From Diploptera punctata (Eukaryota; Arthropoda; Insecta; Blattodea; Blaberidae), in contig JASPKZ010007288.1 in NCBI GenBank assembly GCA_030220185.1, positions 587,501 to 651,500 on the forward strand: a stretch of 64,000 bases of DNA. Direction: 5' to 3'. Both the position numbers and the translations under genes were made by a program. The notes below the pieces were generated by a model, which was not told the DNA's origin, did no database searches, and saw nothing but the letters and a program-made list of their open reading frames with translations. How positions within the stretch are numbered: the first letter of the stretch is position 1; the number at the start of each line of letters is the position of its first letter. Positions 41,491 to 52,164 of this stretch are shown here, in pieces.

Positions 41491-42499
41491 CATATATATA
41501 TAGATTTGCCTTTAGTTTACCTACTTCTTTGTGAATAGATCTTGCCATTCGGGAGATAATTTTACCTCGGAGTAACATAAATATTTTCCCGAACTCCAAG
41601 AGGCATTGAGGATCTCCCTAGATAAGTGGCTAAATCAGTGCCGGGTTTGACTCCCAAAACAACTCAAAGATTTAAGACCATACTCACCATTCTCTCATGT
41701 ATGCATACTGAACAAGACGAATAATAAATATTTTTGTTTATGGTAAACAAGACAGCCATATAAATTAACGCTTATTGACAATTTCTTACAAGTGAACTTA
41801 AAAACGGAGAGTTAATCAAGGAAGGAATTCCTGACCGTCGACCCGCTGACTCTTAGATGATTTTCTGAAAATAAATAAATATTTTGTTCTGTTATCCATT
41901 GTGATTGATCGAGCTTTGGGACTATTTATGTTCGGAAAATTGTTTTCATCTGTTTTAATACCTAGTTTATTTTCAATAATATGGTATTCTTTTAATTGTA
42001 TGATTTTATTCATGTCAAAAATGGACATTTAATGACAGGCATTCTGAAGAGTGTAATTTCAGATATTCAGTCTAGAGTTTTGGCGTAAATTAAAATTACA
42101 TAATTCCCATAGTTTTGAAAACCAGACTAACACTATTTGTAATACGCTCGCAGCGTGACGTATTGTATGTAATAATAAATTGTTTGTTGTGTTCGCACTG
42201 TTTGTGTAATAAAAGTAGAGTTAATCGCAATCAAAGCACAACTGGTGTCCTGTGGACCATTTATAAACAGGAAACATTAATTATTCCAACAAAATAATCC
42301 TGCATCAAATATTAAATTAGTCAATTATTTTAATCCTAATTATTTTAAAATATTGATCAAAATATTTAATTAAAAATATCAATAAATTACCCCGAACATT
42401 TTATGATATCTACCCGATAATTTCTTGAAGAAGACGACAGTCGGAAGATACGTTCTATACATTTTAATCTGAATAGCTATATGTAAGAACATCAATAGT
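41491..42499. other. Unassigned AT-rich stretch
   Basis: No recognised coding or repeat content. Confidence 0.4.
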
Positions 42500-42760
42500 A
42501 AAAACTGAAAATAATAATAATACTCATAATACTAATAATCATAATAAAAATAATAAGAATAATAACAGCTTTATTTCAATTGGCAGAGTTATGACCTTAA
42601 TAAGACCGTGCATACCACTCAGGTTAGACAAAATTTACAATAATTAATCTTATAAATATCTAAATTACAATAAACATTAATAAAATTATTATCTATTGTA
42701 TAACTATGTTAATTTACTCTAGATTTAAGGAATATAATATAAAATTAACAGTATAGAAAA
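42500..42760 (+). repeat. Repeat family F, copy
   Basis: AATAATAACAGCTTTATTTC, GGCAGAGTTATGACCTTAAT and CCACTCAGG match the family-F segments at 44050-44120 and 44400-44440. Followed by an AT-rich tail. Confidence 0.6.
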
Positions 42761-42866
42761 TTAAAAATAAAACTAATAGTGACATGCAATAAATTTAATC
42801 TCGGAGAAAAATTAATTATTTAAAACGAGTAATTACTTTTTACACGCTTTATATTAGCTTGACCAG

Positions 42867-42869
<3 letters not shown>

Positions 42870-42917
<48 letters not shown>
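42870..42917 (+). repeat. (TATC)n microsatellite
   Basis: About 12 perfect tetranucleotide units. The mirror arm keeps only about three (46576-46590). Confidence 0.95.
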
Positions 42918-43282
42918 TATAACGGAATCTTTGAACGCGATTTTCATCCACTTAAAATCATTGGTTCGACTTGAAACTTTGTATACTTGTAGAGGACCCG
43001 TGACAATACAATAATTTCATATTTATTTTCTAAAATCCTGGCCATAAACATCAGAAAATCAAGGAGAGTGTTTTTGTATCAATGTAACGGATTTTTTCAA
43101 CGCGATTTTCACCCACTTATAAACATTGGATCGACTTGAAACTTTGTATACGTGTAGAGGACCCGTGACAATGCAATAATTTCATATTTTGTTTCTAAAA
43201 TCCTGGCCAGAATCATCCGAAAATCAAAAAAATGAAAACTGGTATAATAGGTTGCGGACTTGTCGAGTTTTTAGTCAATCGT

Positions 43283-43375
43283 TGTAAGAGCTCAGTTGGT
43301 AGAGCAGCAAACTCTTAGTGGTACATAATTTCAGGAATCCATACGTCGCTGGTTCAAATCCGGCTGGGAGGGGTT
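43283..43375 (+). other. tRNA-like module in left arm
   Basis: GAGCTCAGTTGGTAGAGC is an A-box/D-arm sequence and GGTTCAAATCC a B box, about 45 bases apart as in an intron-containing or inserted tRNA. The mirror copy is at 46125-46215. The acceptor stem is not clear, so I read it as a tRNA-derived promoter within the repeat. Confidence 0.6.
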
Positions 43376-43467
43376 TTTTTTATAGAAGAGTATTACTTGT
43401 AGTATCGAATTTAAAGATATTTATATTTTTATCTTATTCTGTAAAATATTAAAACTAAAAAATAAAA

Positions 43468-43939
43468 AATAAATAATATTTTTATAAAAACTAAAAGAAC
43501 ACGCTTTATTAGAAAACTAAAAAATGGAAAATAATTTTAATTTCCAATACGTTTGGGATAAAATAAAGTGGTCAACAAAAAATCATCTCCAACACATATA
43601 GAATAAAATTAGAGTTATCAACAAAAAGAAAATAATTTTACCATCAAAAGCGTGGGATGCTATTTATGACTTTTACATTTTCTTCTTAGAGAGCTTACTT
43701 TTACCAATATCTGTTTATTATCAAATATATTAATTGCTATAGAGCACCCCACGCTTTTGATGGTAAAATTATTTTCTTATTGTTGATAACTCTAATTTTA
43801 TTCTATATGTGTTGGAGATGATTTTTTTGTTGACCACTTTATTTTATCCCAAACGTATTGGAAATTAAAATTGTTTTCCATTTTTTAGTTTTCTAATAAA
43901 GCGTGTTCTTTTAGTTTTATAAAACTATTATTTATTTTA
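43468..43939. repeat. Foldback palindrome FB, copy 1
   Basis: Inverted ~210-bp arms with AAAGAACACGCTTTATTAGA, GTGGTCAACAAAAAATCAT, CTCCAACACATATAGAATAA and TTTTACCATCAAAAGCGTGG facing their complements around an ~80-bp AT-rich centre. Copies also at 45530 and 61839. Confidence 0.85.
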
Positions 43940-44039
43940 AAAAGGTGATAAACACCTGTATTCCAATTATAGAGGTATAAGTGTTTTACCTTCAACAGCT
44001 AGGATCTGTAGTAAAATTATAAATTTTAAAACTTAAGGA

Positions 44040-44120
44040 GATAAAATAATAATAATAATAATAGCTTTATTTTACCTGGCAGAGTTAAGGCCTTAAGGCC
44101 TTGTCTACCACTCAACCAGG
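44040..44120 (+). repeat. Repeat family F, copy
   Basis: ATAATAATAATAGCTTTATT, GGCAGAGTTAAGGCCTTAAG and CTACCACTCAACCAGGAT. A second piece follows at 44395-44470 with GGCCATAAGGCCTTCTCTTC. Confidence 0.65.
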
Positions 44121-44125
44121 ATGGT

Positions 44126-44307
44126 AAGGATGATGGCCATATGATTTCGGGGACCGTTTGGGCCTTAAAGTTTTCCTGACATTTGTCTTACAGGTGAGGA
44201 AAAACCCCGATAAAAACCTCACCCAGAAAAACTGCCCCGACCGGGGATCGAACCCGGGCCCGCTGCGTGACAAGGCAGCACGCTACCTCGAGACCACAGC
44301 GGTGGAC
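44126..44307 (-). repeat. SINE-A 5' half
   Basis: Minus-strand head CCACCGCTGTGGTCTCGAGG, then B box GGTTCGATCCCC and body to GGCCCAAACGGTCCCCGAAA. Almost identical in extent to the copy at 32505-32670. Confidence 0.85.
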
Positions 44308-44618
44308 AGACCACAGCGTAGCTTAAGAATAGAACAATGTCGATTCCGGAGTGGAAGATACTGTATTGATAATATTTTCTGTATTATTTTGACAAAGTTA
44401 AGGTAAAGGCCATAAGGCCTTCTCTTCCACTCAACCAGCACAAATTACAAGTGTATATATGACAATATGACTGTTATAAGAGAAAATCTTAGCAAAAAAA
44501 TAATGAACTACATATGTCCGTTATTGATAGGATATTGTACCTCGACAATTGTTATGGACGGCAATGAGGGATAACTATGATAAATGGATTAATATTGTTA
44601 GGAGGATCTATAGTAATA

Positions 44619-45403
44619 GTTTCTTCTTAGTCTCTGTAGTTACTGCAATATCAATGTTTCTATTTTTAAATATACTGTATAGTTCCTCTTCTTTGGACAT
44701 TCCAGGTTGCATATCTTACAATATCATTGTGCCGTTTTCTTTTAACCATATTTCTTTGCTGTGGGTCGTCATATTTCAATTCCTTCTGGCTTTTTTCGTG
44801 TTGAGACTTGAAAGTAGTTTTGAAGTTCCTTAGGACAGGTTACTGGCCCGACGCTAAGTAGTCCAGTGGTAGGGCTGCTACCTTTTAGTCTCTGGACAGA
44901 CATTAGGATACCGCATTTACTCAGTACCTGATGGAACGGTTATACCGCCGTGACTCGGTCCTCAGAGCCTCGTTTGTGAAAACAGGTTGTACCACGAGAA
45001 GGTGAGGATGAGAATTGGGTAGGAGAGGTTATACACACGTCACTACCCCTTACAACCCTACGTTGAAACAGAAGGATATACAGAGACTTAGATCTGCTGA
45101 AATGAGATATCTTCGGAGGACTGCAGGATACACACTACTAGATCACAAAAAAAATGAAGACATCTTAGACGAATTACACATGGAATCTTTAGAAAACAAA
45201 ATTTCTGATTATAAGTCAAGATGGATACAACATGTTCATTGAATGGAAGATCACAGAATACCCAAACTAATGTTAAGATATCAACCTGCAGGAAGAAGAA
45301 GACCAGGACGTCCACTCAAAAGACTTCTGGATGGTGTTTCTCTTGAGGCCGAAACAGGTCAACAAATGGCCTAAATTCGTGAATGTACTATGATGATGAT
45401 GAT
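44619..45403 (+). pseudogene. 5'-truncated LINE with 14-bp target-site duplication
   Basis: Flanked by GATCTATAGTAATA (44605-44618 and 45404-45417). The last part encodes SAEMRYLRRTAGYTLLDHKK then SRWIQHVH, and in the next frame PAGRRRPGRPLKRLLDGVSL, the usual C-terminus. It ends in ATGATGATGATGATG at 45389. An unrelated tRNA-like piece (AGTCCAGTGGTAGGGCTGC at 44860) lies toward its 5' side. Confidence 0.8.
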
Positions 45404-45529
45404 GATCTATAGTAATACAAAAGCTAAAGTAAAAATACAAAATAAATTAACAGAGGAATTCACAGTGAATGCAGTTTATCACCAATTCTTTTTAACATTT
45501 ATTTTGACCTGGATCTTAATTTATTGTAT

Positions 45530-46014
45530 AATAAATAATAGTTTTAAAAAACTAAAACAACACGCTTAATTAGAAAACCGAACTAAAAAATTAAAAATAA
45601 TTTTAATTTCCAACACTCTTGGGATAAAATTAAAGTGGTCAACAAAATAATCATCTCCAACATATATAGAATAAAACTAGAGTTATCAACAAAGAGAAAA
45701 TAATTTTAACCTCAAAAGCGTGGGGCGCTCTATATCAATTAATATATTTGATAATAAACCGATATTGCTAAAAGTAAAGTCTCTAAGAAGAAAATGTAAA
45801 AATCATAAAAAGCACCCCACGCTTTTGATGGTAAAATTATTTTCTTTTTGTTGATAACTCTAGTTTTATTCTAGATGTGTTGGAGATGATTTTTTTGTTG
45901 ACCACTTTAATTTTATCCCAAGCGTGTTGGAAATTAAAATTATTTTTCATTTTTTTAGTTCGGTTTTCTAATAAAGCGTATTGTTTTAGTTTTTTAAAAC
46001 TATTATTTATTTTT
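45530..46014. repeat. Foldback palindrome FB, copy 2
   Basis: Same structure as copy 1, with arms sharing AGCGTGGGGCGCTC/GCACCCCACGCTTTT and the AATAAATAATAGTTTTAAAA end. Part of the right arm of the larger inverted structure. Confidence 0.85.
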
Positions 46015-46124
46015 TATTTTTTAGTTATAATATATTACAGAATAAGATAAAAATGTAAATTATCTTTAAATTCGATACTATTGTAGTATGAGCTAAAAGT
46101 AATACTCTTCTAAAAAAAAAAAAC

Positions 46125-46215
46125 TCACAGCCGGATTTGAACCAGTGACCTATGGATTACCGAAATTATATACCACTAGAGTTCACCGCTCTACCAACTG
46201 AGCTCTTACAATGAT
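46125..46215 (-). other. tRNA-like module in right arm
   Basis: Reverse complement of the module at 43283: B box GGTTCAAATCC, D-arm GAGCTCAGTTGGTAGAGC. The intervening part is slightly shifted. Confidence 0.6.
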
Positions 46216-46621
46216 TGACTAAAAAGTCGACAAGTCCGCAACCTATTATATCAGTTTTAATATTTTGATTTTCTGATGATTCTGGCCAGGATTTTAGAAA
46301 CATAATATGAAATTATTGTATTGTCACGGGTCCTTTACAAGTATACAAAGATTCAAGTCAATCCAATGTTTCTAAGTGGGTGAAAATCGTGTTCAAAGAT
46401 TCCATTATATAGATACAAAGACACTTTTTTTTTATTTTCTGATGATTCTGTCCAGGATTTTAGAAGATAAATATGAAATTATTGTATTGTCACGGGTCCT
46501 TTACAAGTATACAAAGTTTCAAGTCGATCCAATGATTTTAAGTGGGTGAAAATCACGTCGGAAGATTCTGTTACATAGATAGATAGATACATGTCAAGCT
46601 AATATAAAGCCTGTAAAAATG

Positions 46622-47455
46622 TTATGAAATGGGTATACCTATAGGAGCAAAAATATTACATTCACTATTGTTTGCAGATGATCAAATAATTTTTGCAGGG
46701 AATGAAGATGATAAGAAATATATGATAAATAACCTAACGGAAGAATATAAAATAATGGGGACTGAATATAAATTTACAGAAAAAGAAAATATATGTGTTT
46801 GGGAAAGGATGAGGATGACCTCATACTCGAAACAGGGAAAATTAAAAAAAAAGTGAATATTTTAAATACCTTGGTTTCAATAGTTACAAGTTTAGGTACC
46901 TGTGAAAAATGTACAACCTAAATTGCAATGATAACAAATGCTAAGACATCACATGGAATAATTTGGAATAAAAACATTACAAAGGAAACTAAAATTAAAA
47001 TTTATAAGAGCATAATGCAGAATATTATGTCATATGGAAGTGAAATTTTGCCTTTGACGGAATTACAAAAGAATAACATTAGAACAATTGAATTTGATTA
47101 TTATAAAAGAAACCTACAAAAAAAAACAACACAGGATAAAATATGAAATAAATTAATTTGAAGAGAAAAGAATGTCATCCCATCTGTTAAGAGGATTGAA
47201 AATCAAACGCTTATATGGTATGGCTATGTACAAAGAATGGAACAAGAAAGGTGATCAAAAAATATATACCAATGATCACCCCCTGGACGAAATAAACATG
47301 GCAGAGCAAGATGGAAATGGAAAACCTACGTAAGAGCTATAATGGATGATAGGAATTTGGGAGAAGGAGATTGGAATGATAGAAATAAATGAAAACTGAA
47401 AACGGCAAACCTATAAGCTGGGAAAGCTAAAGAAGAAGAAGAAGAAGAAGAAAAC
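46622..47455 (+). pseudogene. LINE reverse transcriptase C-terminal half
   Basis: The frame from 46629 has MGIPIGAKILHSLLFADDQI, with the FADD catalytic box, followed by the NNLTEEYKIMG helix. The next frame at 46928 has WNKNITKETKIKIYKSIMQN and SYGSEILPLTE. Frame-shifted codons follow with MSSHLLRGLKIKR-type sequence and GRARWKWKTYVRAI, ending in an (AGA)n tail at 47437-47452. Probably the 3' half of LINE-A. Confidence 0.75.
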
Positions 47456-47494
47456 AAGTAATTGCATAAGCATAACTTCTATACGTGTAGTAAT

Positions 47495-47580
47495 TCTGAC
47501 CGACAGCAGGTCTTTCACTGCAATCATAGCAATGTTATGCTAACATTTGCAGTTTTACTAGGGAATTGTAGGTGTGGTAG
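47495..47580 (-). repeat. SINE-A 3' fragment
   Basis: GCAGGTCTTTCACTGCAATC, TAGCA-TGTTATGCT and CTAGGGAATTGTAGGTGTGG are the complement of the SINE-A 3' body. Confidence 0.7.
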
Positions 47581-48329
47581 CATCACTTTGCTTTCTACAA
47601 AGCGTAACTTAGAGTTATGGAATGTGCGGCAAATAATATGTCTTGAGGGAGAGAATTTTTAGAACGTGAAAGAAGTAAATAAGAAGATGTGCTATGGGGA
47701 GGGATTATTAACAGACGGTTATGTTGTAAGCTAGTGTCAAAATTGAGATGAGGAGAAGATAACTTCTCAAATCAGGACGCCAGATGACGTGGAGAGTAAA
47801 AATACAGAAGATTGAAAATAAGTGAAAGAGAGTGCAATTTACGACTGTTGTTAAGACAGAACCAGAAGTGATTAGTTATTAAAGCATACGGAAGTATGAT
47901 CATAACGACTGATATTGAGAATTGAAACTAAATGAAGGATAATAAACAGGCTGCAGTTTCGAAAAGTCTGAGCACAGCCTACATGATGTCACAACAATCT
48001 AAATTTTTCAACACACGGTTCAGCAAAAATTGTCGTTTTAATGGAAAGGGGAGACATTTCTTTAAACATCTAATATAACCTAAAATAGCGGAAGTCTTCT
48101 TACTGACATATTCCTTTTGTGTTTGCCGGGTTAAATTAGAATATAGTGAAATTTTTGGAAGAGTCTATGTGTCAGATATTGTGAATAATCTTTGTTGTCT
48201 CATTATGAAGGTTTGTGATTCATCTGATATTATTAATATTATATGAAATGATCCGTGGACTTGTGAATAGTGCTTTGGTTAGTTATGAGGTTATGATCTA
48301 CATTATGAAGTGATGTGTAATGGTGTTTT
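47581..48329. other. Unassigned stretch
   Basis: No recognised gene or repeat. Confidence 0.4.
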
Positions 48330-48720
48330 TTTTTGTAATTTTGGTTGACTATTTAACTCATGCCCCAAATGGTAGTCAATGAACAATCATGTTTTAATTA
48401 ATTTTGTTTCATAACCAATGACAGTTTTGTTTCAGCTCGCTCTTTATCGATTTATCTTTAACAGCTCCTGCTTTGGTGATAAAGAAAGCTCCACTTTTAA
48501 TAATCTGAACGGCTTAGAGCATTATTTCTCTCCTACAAATACATTTAATATTGCAAATAATGAACAGATTCCTTAATTTTACTGAGTTGTTCACTAAACA
48601 TAAATAATTAATAACAACGTATAATGTTGATTATAATATACAGTTTGATTTGTTTCATGAATTCTCCACTAGGCTGCATTTTTACAATATTTTGATACTA
48701 TTGTGCAATACATAATATGA
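48330..48720 (-). repeat. Interspersed repeat family X, copy 2
   Basis: Inverted match to 1-380. It sits near a second copy of element E, as copy 1 does, but in a different relative orientation, so it is not a simple inversion of the whole block. Confidence 0.8.
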
Positions 48721-49071
48721 GCAAGTTGCGGTGAATATACATTACCTTAAATTTCGAATTTGTTTTCAAACATCGCTGTTTACATAAGTATATAAATATT
48801 TTAAAATACAGGTAACAATATTTAAATAATGGCTTTAGAGTAAACACCTTAAGTTTATTCGTTAAATAGTCCTAACAAGTGTCAAGTTCGATTTCCAAAT
48901 CTTGTAGATTAATTGGAAATCACTCCCCGCAATACTGGTGATAAATAAACAAACATATATAGCCTACATACAGTAAGCCTATTTGCACGTGAAATACACC
49001 CACATATGAAGAGAACTTGTATAATTTATTCAGGGTGTTTCAGAATATGTATTTCAGATTTATAGGAGGTA

Positions 49072-50520
49072 ATAAATCATCAGCTTCAGATGCGATCCCA
49101 GCAGAAATGATAAAATCAGGGGAAGAAATATCGTTGGACAAGTTATGCTGGTTGATTAGTATGATTTTGGAAAAAAAAACAGCTGTTCGAAATGAATGGA
49201 ATTAATCTCTTATTGTACAAATTTATAAGAAAGGAGATAAAACATATTGCAACTACTACAGGGGCATCCTATTAATTTGAACTTCGTACAAAATTCTAAC
49301 AACCTACTCGCTATATTAATTTAATTCTGAGAGCTCATAAATGTGGATTTAAAAGAAACCGGTCTACAACAGATCAGATTTTTAGTACAAGGCAGATTTT
49401 AGAAAATAGATGGAAATATATTGCTAACTTCACGTCAACTATACGTAGACTTCAAAAAAGCATACGATTCAATTAACCGGAAGATGTCATATAATATCCT
49501 GCTGGAGTTCGGAATTCCTAAAAAGTTAGACTTATACGAATGTATCTAAATGGCACAACGAGTAGGGGGCGTGTAGACAAACATTTTCGGATATATTTGA
49601 AATCCAGAATGGGTTGAAGCAAGGAGATGCATTATTTCCTCTACTATTTAATTTTGTACCAGAGCATGCCGTCAAATCTTTAGAGGATGAGGAAGGCCTA
49701 CAACTCAATGGTATTAATAAGCTGTTAGTTTATGCTGATGATGTAGTACTATTGGCCGATAGCGAGGAGATGCTAAAGGACTACACGCACACACTATTGA
49801 GTAACTCTAGGCATTAGGACTGGAAGTAAATATCAATAAAACAAAATACATGGTCACATGTAGAAATGCATTGTATAATAGAAATGGACAGCTAATGACA
49901 AATGAGGGAAATTTTGAGGAAGTGGCTGAATTCAAATACCTAGGAACAATAATCACAAATAGGAATGAGATGCAGATAGAAATTAAACATAGGCTCAATT
50001 CTGGAAATGCATGATATTATGCATTTTAGAGACTTTTGTAGTCCCAACTCTTTCAAAAAACATTAAACTGAATATATATAAAACTATTATTCTCCCAGTT
50101 ATATGCATGCGAAACATGGACTCTTACTTTTAGGGAGGAAAGGAGATTACGAGTATATGAGAATAAAGTACTTAGGAAAATTTTTGGACCAATGAGAGAT
50201 GAGCAGACAGGTGAATGGAGAAGACTACATAACAATGAACTAAATGGTCTTTATAGGAAGCTAGATATAATAAAAACAGCTAAGTCTCGTGGACTGCGAT
50301 GGGCAAGACACGTGGCAAGAATGGGGAATGAAACACGTGCATGGAAGTTTCTGGTAGGAAAACCAGAGGGAAAACGCCCAGTTGGTAGACCAAGAATGAG
50401 TTGGGAGAATAATATTATCTATGATTTGAGGGAAATGATGGGACAACTTTAGCTCAGGATAGGGATGTATGGAGAAATTATGTCCGCACGACCATGAATC
50501 TAGGGGTTCGATAGTGCATT
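49072..50520 (+). pseudogene. LINE reverse transcriptase, frameshifted
   Basis: Starts within RT: NKSSASDAIPAEMIKSGEEI (49067-49126), then IYKKGDKTYCNYYRGI-type sequence and QGDALFPLLFNFVPEHAVKS (49617-49676). The catalytic LLVYADDVVLLADSEEM follows at 49723-49773. Later pieces are FKYLGTIITNRNEMQIEI and, at 50192-50452, RRLHNNELNGLY, GLRWARHVARMGNE and KPEGKRPVGRPRMSWENNII. It ends near MNLGVR. No endonuclease domain, so 5'-truncated. It inserted into element E. Confidence 0.85.
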
Positions 50521-50699
50521 AGTTAATAGTTAGGCGTTATAGAGGGGACTTAGTAAATTAAGTTTTGATAAGTATCCCGTGTCCGGAAACGTATCATTTT
50601 GATGTAAAATATGTTTGAAGATCGATACACAATGGGCTTATACAGTGTGTCTTGCGTTTCAGAATAAATATTACAGACATCTAGGGGTTGTATTAAAAA

Positions 50700-50840
50700 T
50701 GTGTTTCCAGGTGGCGACACTGTTGTTCGTTGCACTAATTGTACCTGCGACGCATGTTTTCATACACACGCCCGACAAGACTTGGTGTGTGCTCAAGAAT
50801 TTCTGCTATTGCCAGAATTCGTACAAAAAGAATATCTTCC
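50700..50840 (+). other. Conserved internal segment of element E, copy 2
   Basis: Open here as part of a 92-codon frame (50615-50893) that includes VATLLFVALIVPATHVFIHT, a hydrophobic run like a signal sequence, then PDKTWCV and Cys-rich NFCYCQNSY. It is preceded by TGTTTCCAG, which could be a 3' splice site. Conserved with 2436-2580 on the minus strand. Identity unknown. Confidence 0.45.
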
Positions 50841-51058
50841 TCCGAGTCGACTTGTTTAGTAAAATCCCTAGATATCTGTCATACTCACTCTGAAATACAA
50901 GACCCATGATTTCAGCCCACTGTGTTAGGATCTTCAAACATATTTTAAATCGAAATGGTAAGTGTATGAACATGGGTTCCTTATCAAAACTTTATCTACT
51001 AAGTCCCATTTAGAGTCCCTAGAAATCTGTAATACTTACGGTACTCTGAAACACTCTG

Positions 51059-52066
51059 CATATATATATAAACACATCATTGTTGTACCTACTTATGTGT
51101 ATCTCATTGTAGTGATACCTCGTATATTGAGAAGTAAAATGTAGCCTACATAGCATATTTTAAGGAACACGATATAATATTTCCTTCAAATTCTTAGGAA
51201 TAAAATTGTCGGGCAATACAATCATATAATACAATCTAATGATATAATAATATAATAAATTCTAGTGATATTATATATATTAAAAAGATAACTTTATTTA
51301 TTGCTGGCGGTTTCTTTTAAAGTTGTAATTAATTGTAAACGCTCGTCTATCTGAACAGTGTTATATACATATGTGTCAGTTTTTCCCTCAACCCCATGTT
51401 TTTCTGTTATAATATCTACATGCTAAACATTTAGCACTTTTTTCATTGCGCGAAAAAAAAACAGTGCCCTTCCTATTGGGATTCGTATGTTACGATATTT
51501 GTAACATAACATCGCTTCTTTCCAGCTGAATGAATATTCATGACACCAGCCGTCATTGCTGCTGAACAACAGGTTTGTTTACGCAACGCGTAAAACCTTG
51601 GCCTGCCCGTTTATTGTATCGGGGACCAGCTACTCGAAATGCCCCAGGTCTCGTTTATTCCCTTCCTTTGACGGAGAGTCAAGGTATAATGAAAATAATA
51701 ATCTACTTTACGTTAATTAAATCTGTGCTTGCTTTTATAGGTACTTTAACATCCCCAAATCGCCCAATTCTTACGCGGACATGATCTGACGGGAGAGAAT
51801 TTCAAACCCCGGAATACACACACTTTTCTGACTGCACGCGGACGTTTAGGGCATCCACGTCATGGCCACTCCCTACAAAACATTGAACATCATTTACTCG
51901 GAAATTCGTACAAACTAAGGCGATATGATAGAATGAGCATGATGATGATATATGCAAACTATTTGGTTCTTAAAATATCTCTATAGTTGTCAGGTGAGGA
52001 AAAACCCCGAAAAATCATCATCCAGGAAACGTTTCTCTTCCAGTGATGAAAGAGCTGCACGGAGTT
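51059..52066. other. Unassigned stretch with a GC-richer patch
   Basis: 51540-51870 is less AT-rich than its surroundings and carries a 69-codon frame (MFTQRVKPWPARLLYRGPAT) of unknown relation. A SINE-A fragment (GTGAGGAAAAACCCCGAAAA) lies at 51993-52012. Confidence 0.4.
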
Positions 52067-52067
52067 A

Positions 52068-52091
52068 GCATTATTATTATTATTATTATTA

Positions 52092-52161
<70 letters not shown>
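52068..52161 (+). repeat. (TTA)n microsatellite
   Basis: About 94 bases of TTA with a single T insertion. Confidence 0.95.
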
Positions 52162-52164
52162 GTT

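Larger units (their letters stand above)
43945..45525 (+). pseudogene. LINE-A reverse transcriptase, fragmented
   Basis: Pieces in order: YSNYRGISVLPSTARICSKI (43960-44025), EQCRFRSGRYCIDNIF (44330-44385), MRDNYDKWINIVRRIY (44567-44614) and, after a nested insertion, TKAKVKIQNKLTEEFTV (45417-45468). These are successive RT blocks of a non-LTR retrotransposon. It was split by family F, a SINE-A (44126-44307) and a second LINE (44619-45403). A likely continuation with the FADD box is at 46622. Confidence 0.75.
42836..46620. repeat. 3.8-kb structure with ~1.1-kb inverted arms
   Basis: The left arm (42836-43939) and right arm (45530-46620) are inverted copies. In order from the outside each contains GCTTTATATTAGCTTGAC, a (TATC)n run, two ~165-bp tandem repeats (CCCGTGACAATACAATAATTT), a tRNA-like module and the foldback palindrome. 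Between the arms lie LINE pieces, a SINE-A and a nested LINE. The LINE seems to continue to the right of the right arm, so at least that arm inserted into it. Confidence 0.75.
49031..51058. mobile_element. Long-TIR DNA element E, copy 2, split by a LINE
   Basis: Left end CAGGGTGTTTCAGAATATG at 49031. After the LINE the element continues at about 50520 with GGGGACTTAGTAAATTAAGT. It ends at 51058 as the complement of CAGAGTGTTTCAGAGTACC. It keeps the internal duplication of the TIR motif (50655-50695 and 50885-51000). Much of the interior found in copy 1 is missing. Confidence 0.65.

Noticed and set aside
42870..42917. Possible CRISPR-like regular repeat
   Set aside because: It is a plain (TATC)n microsatellite with no spacers. 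No CRISPR array occurs anywhere in the window.
43283..43375. Functional tRNA gene
   Set aside because: A and B boxes are present but I could not form a proper acceptor stem, and the module is repeated inside a mobile arm.
44158..44406. 82-codon frame starting MGLKVFLTFVLQVRKNPDKN
   Set aside because: This is the translated antisense of SINE-A; the same peptide appears from SINE-A copies at 2753 and 32485.
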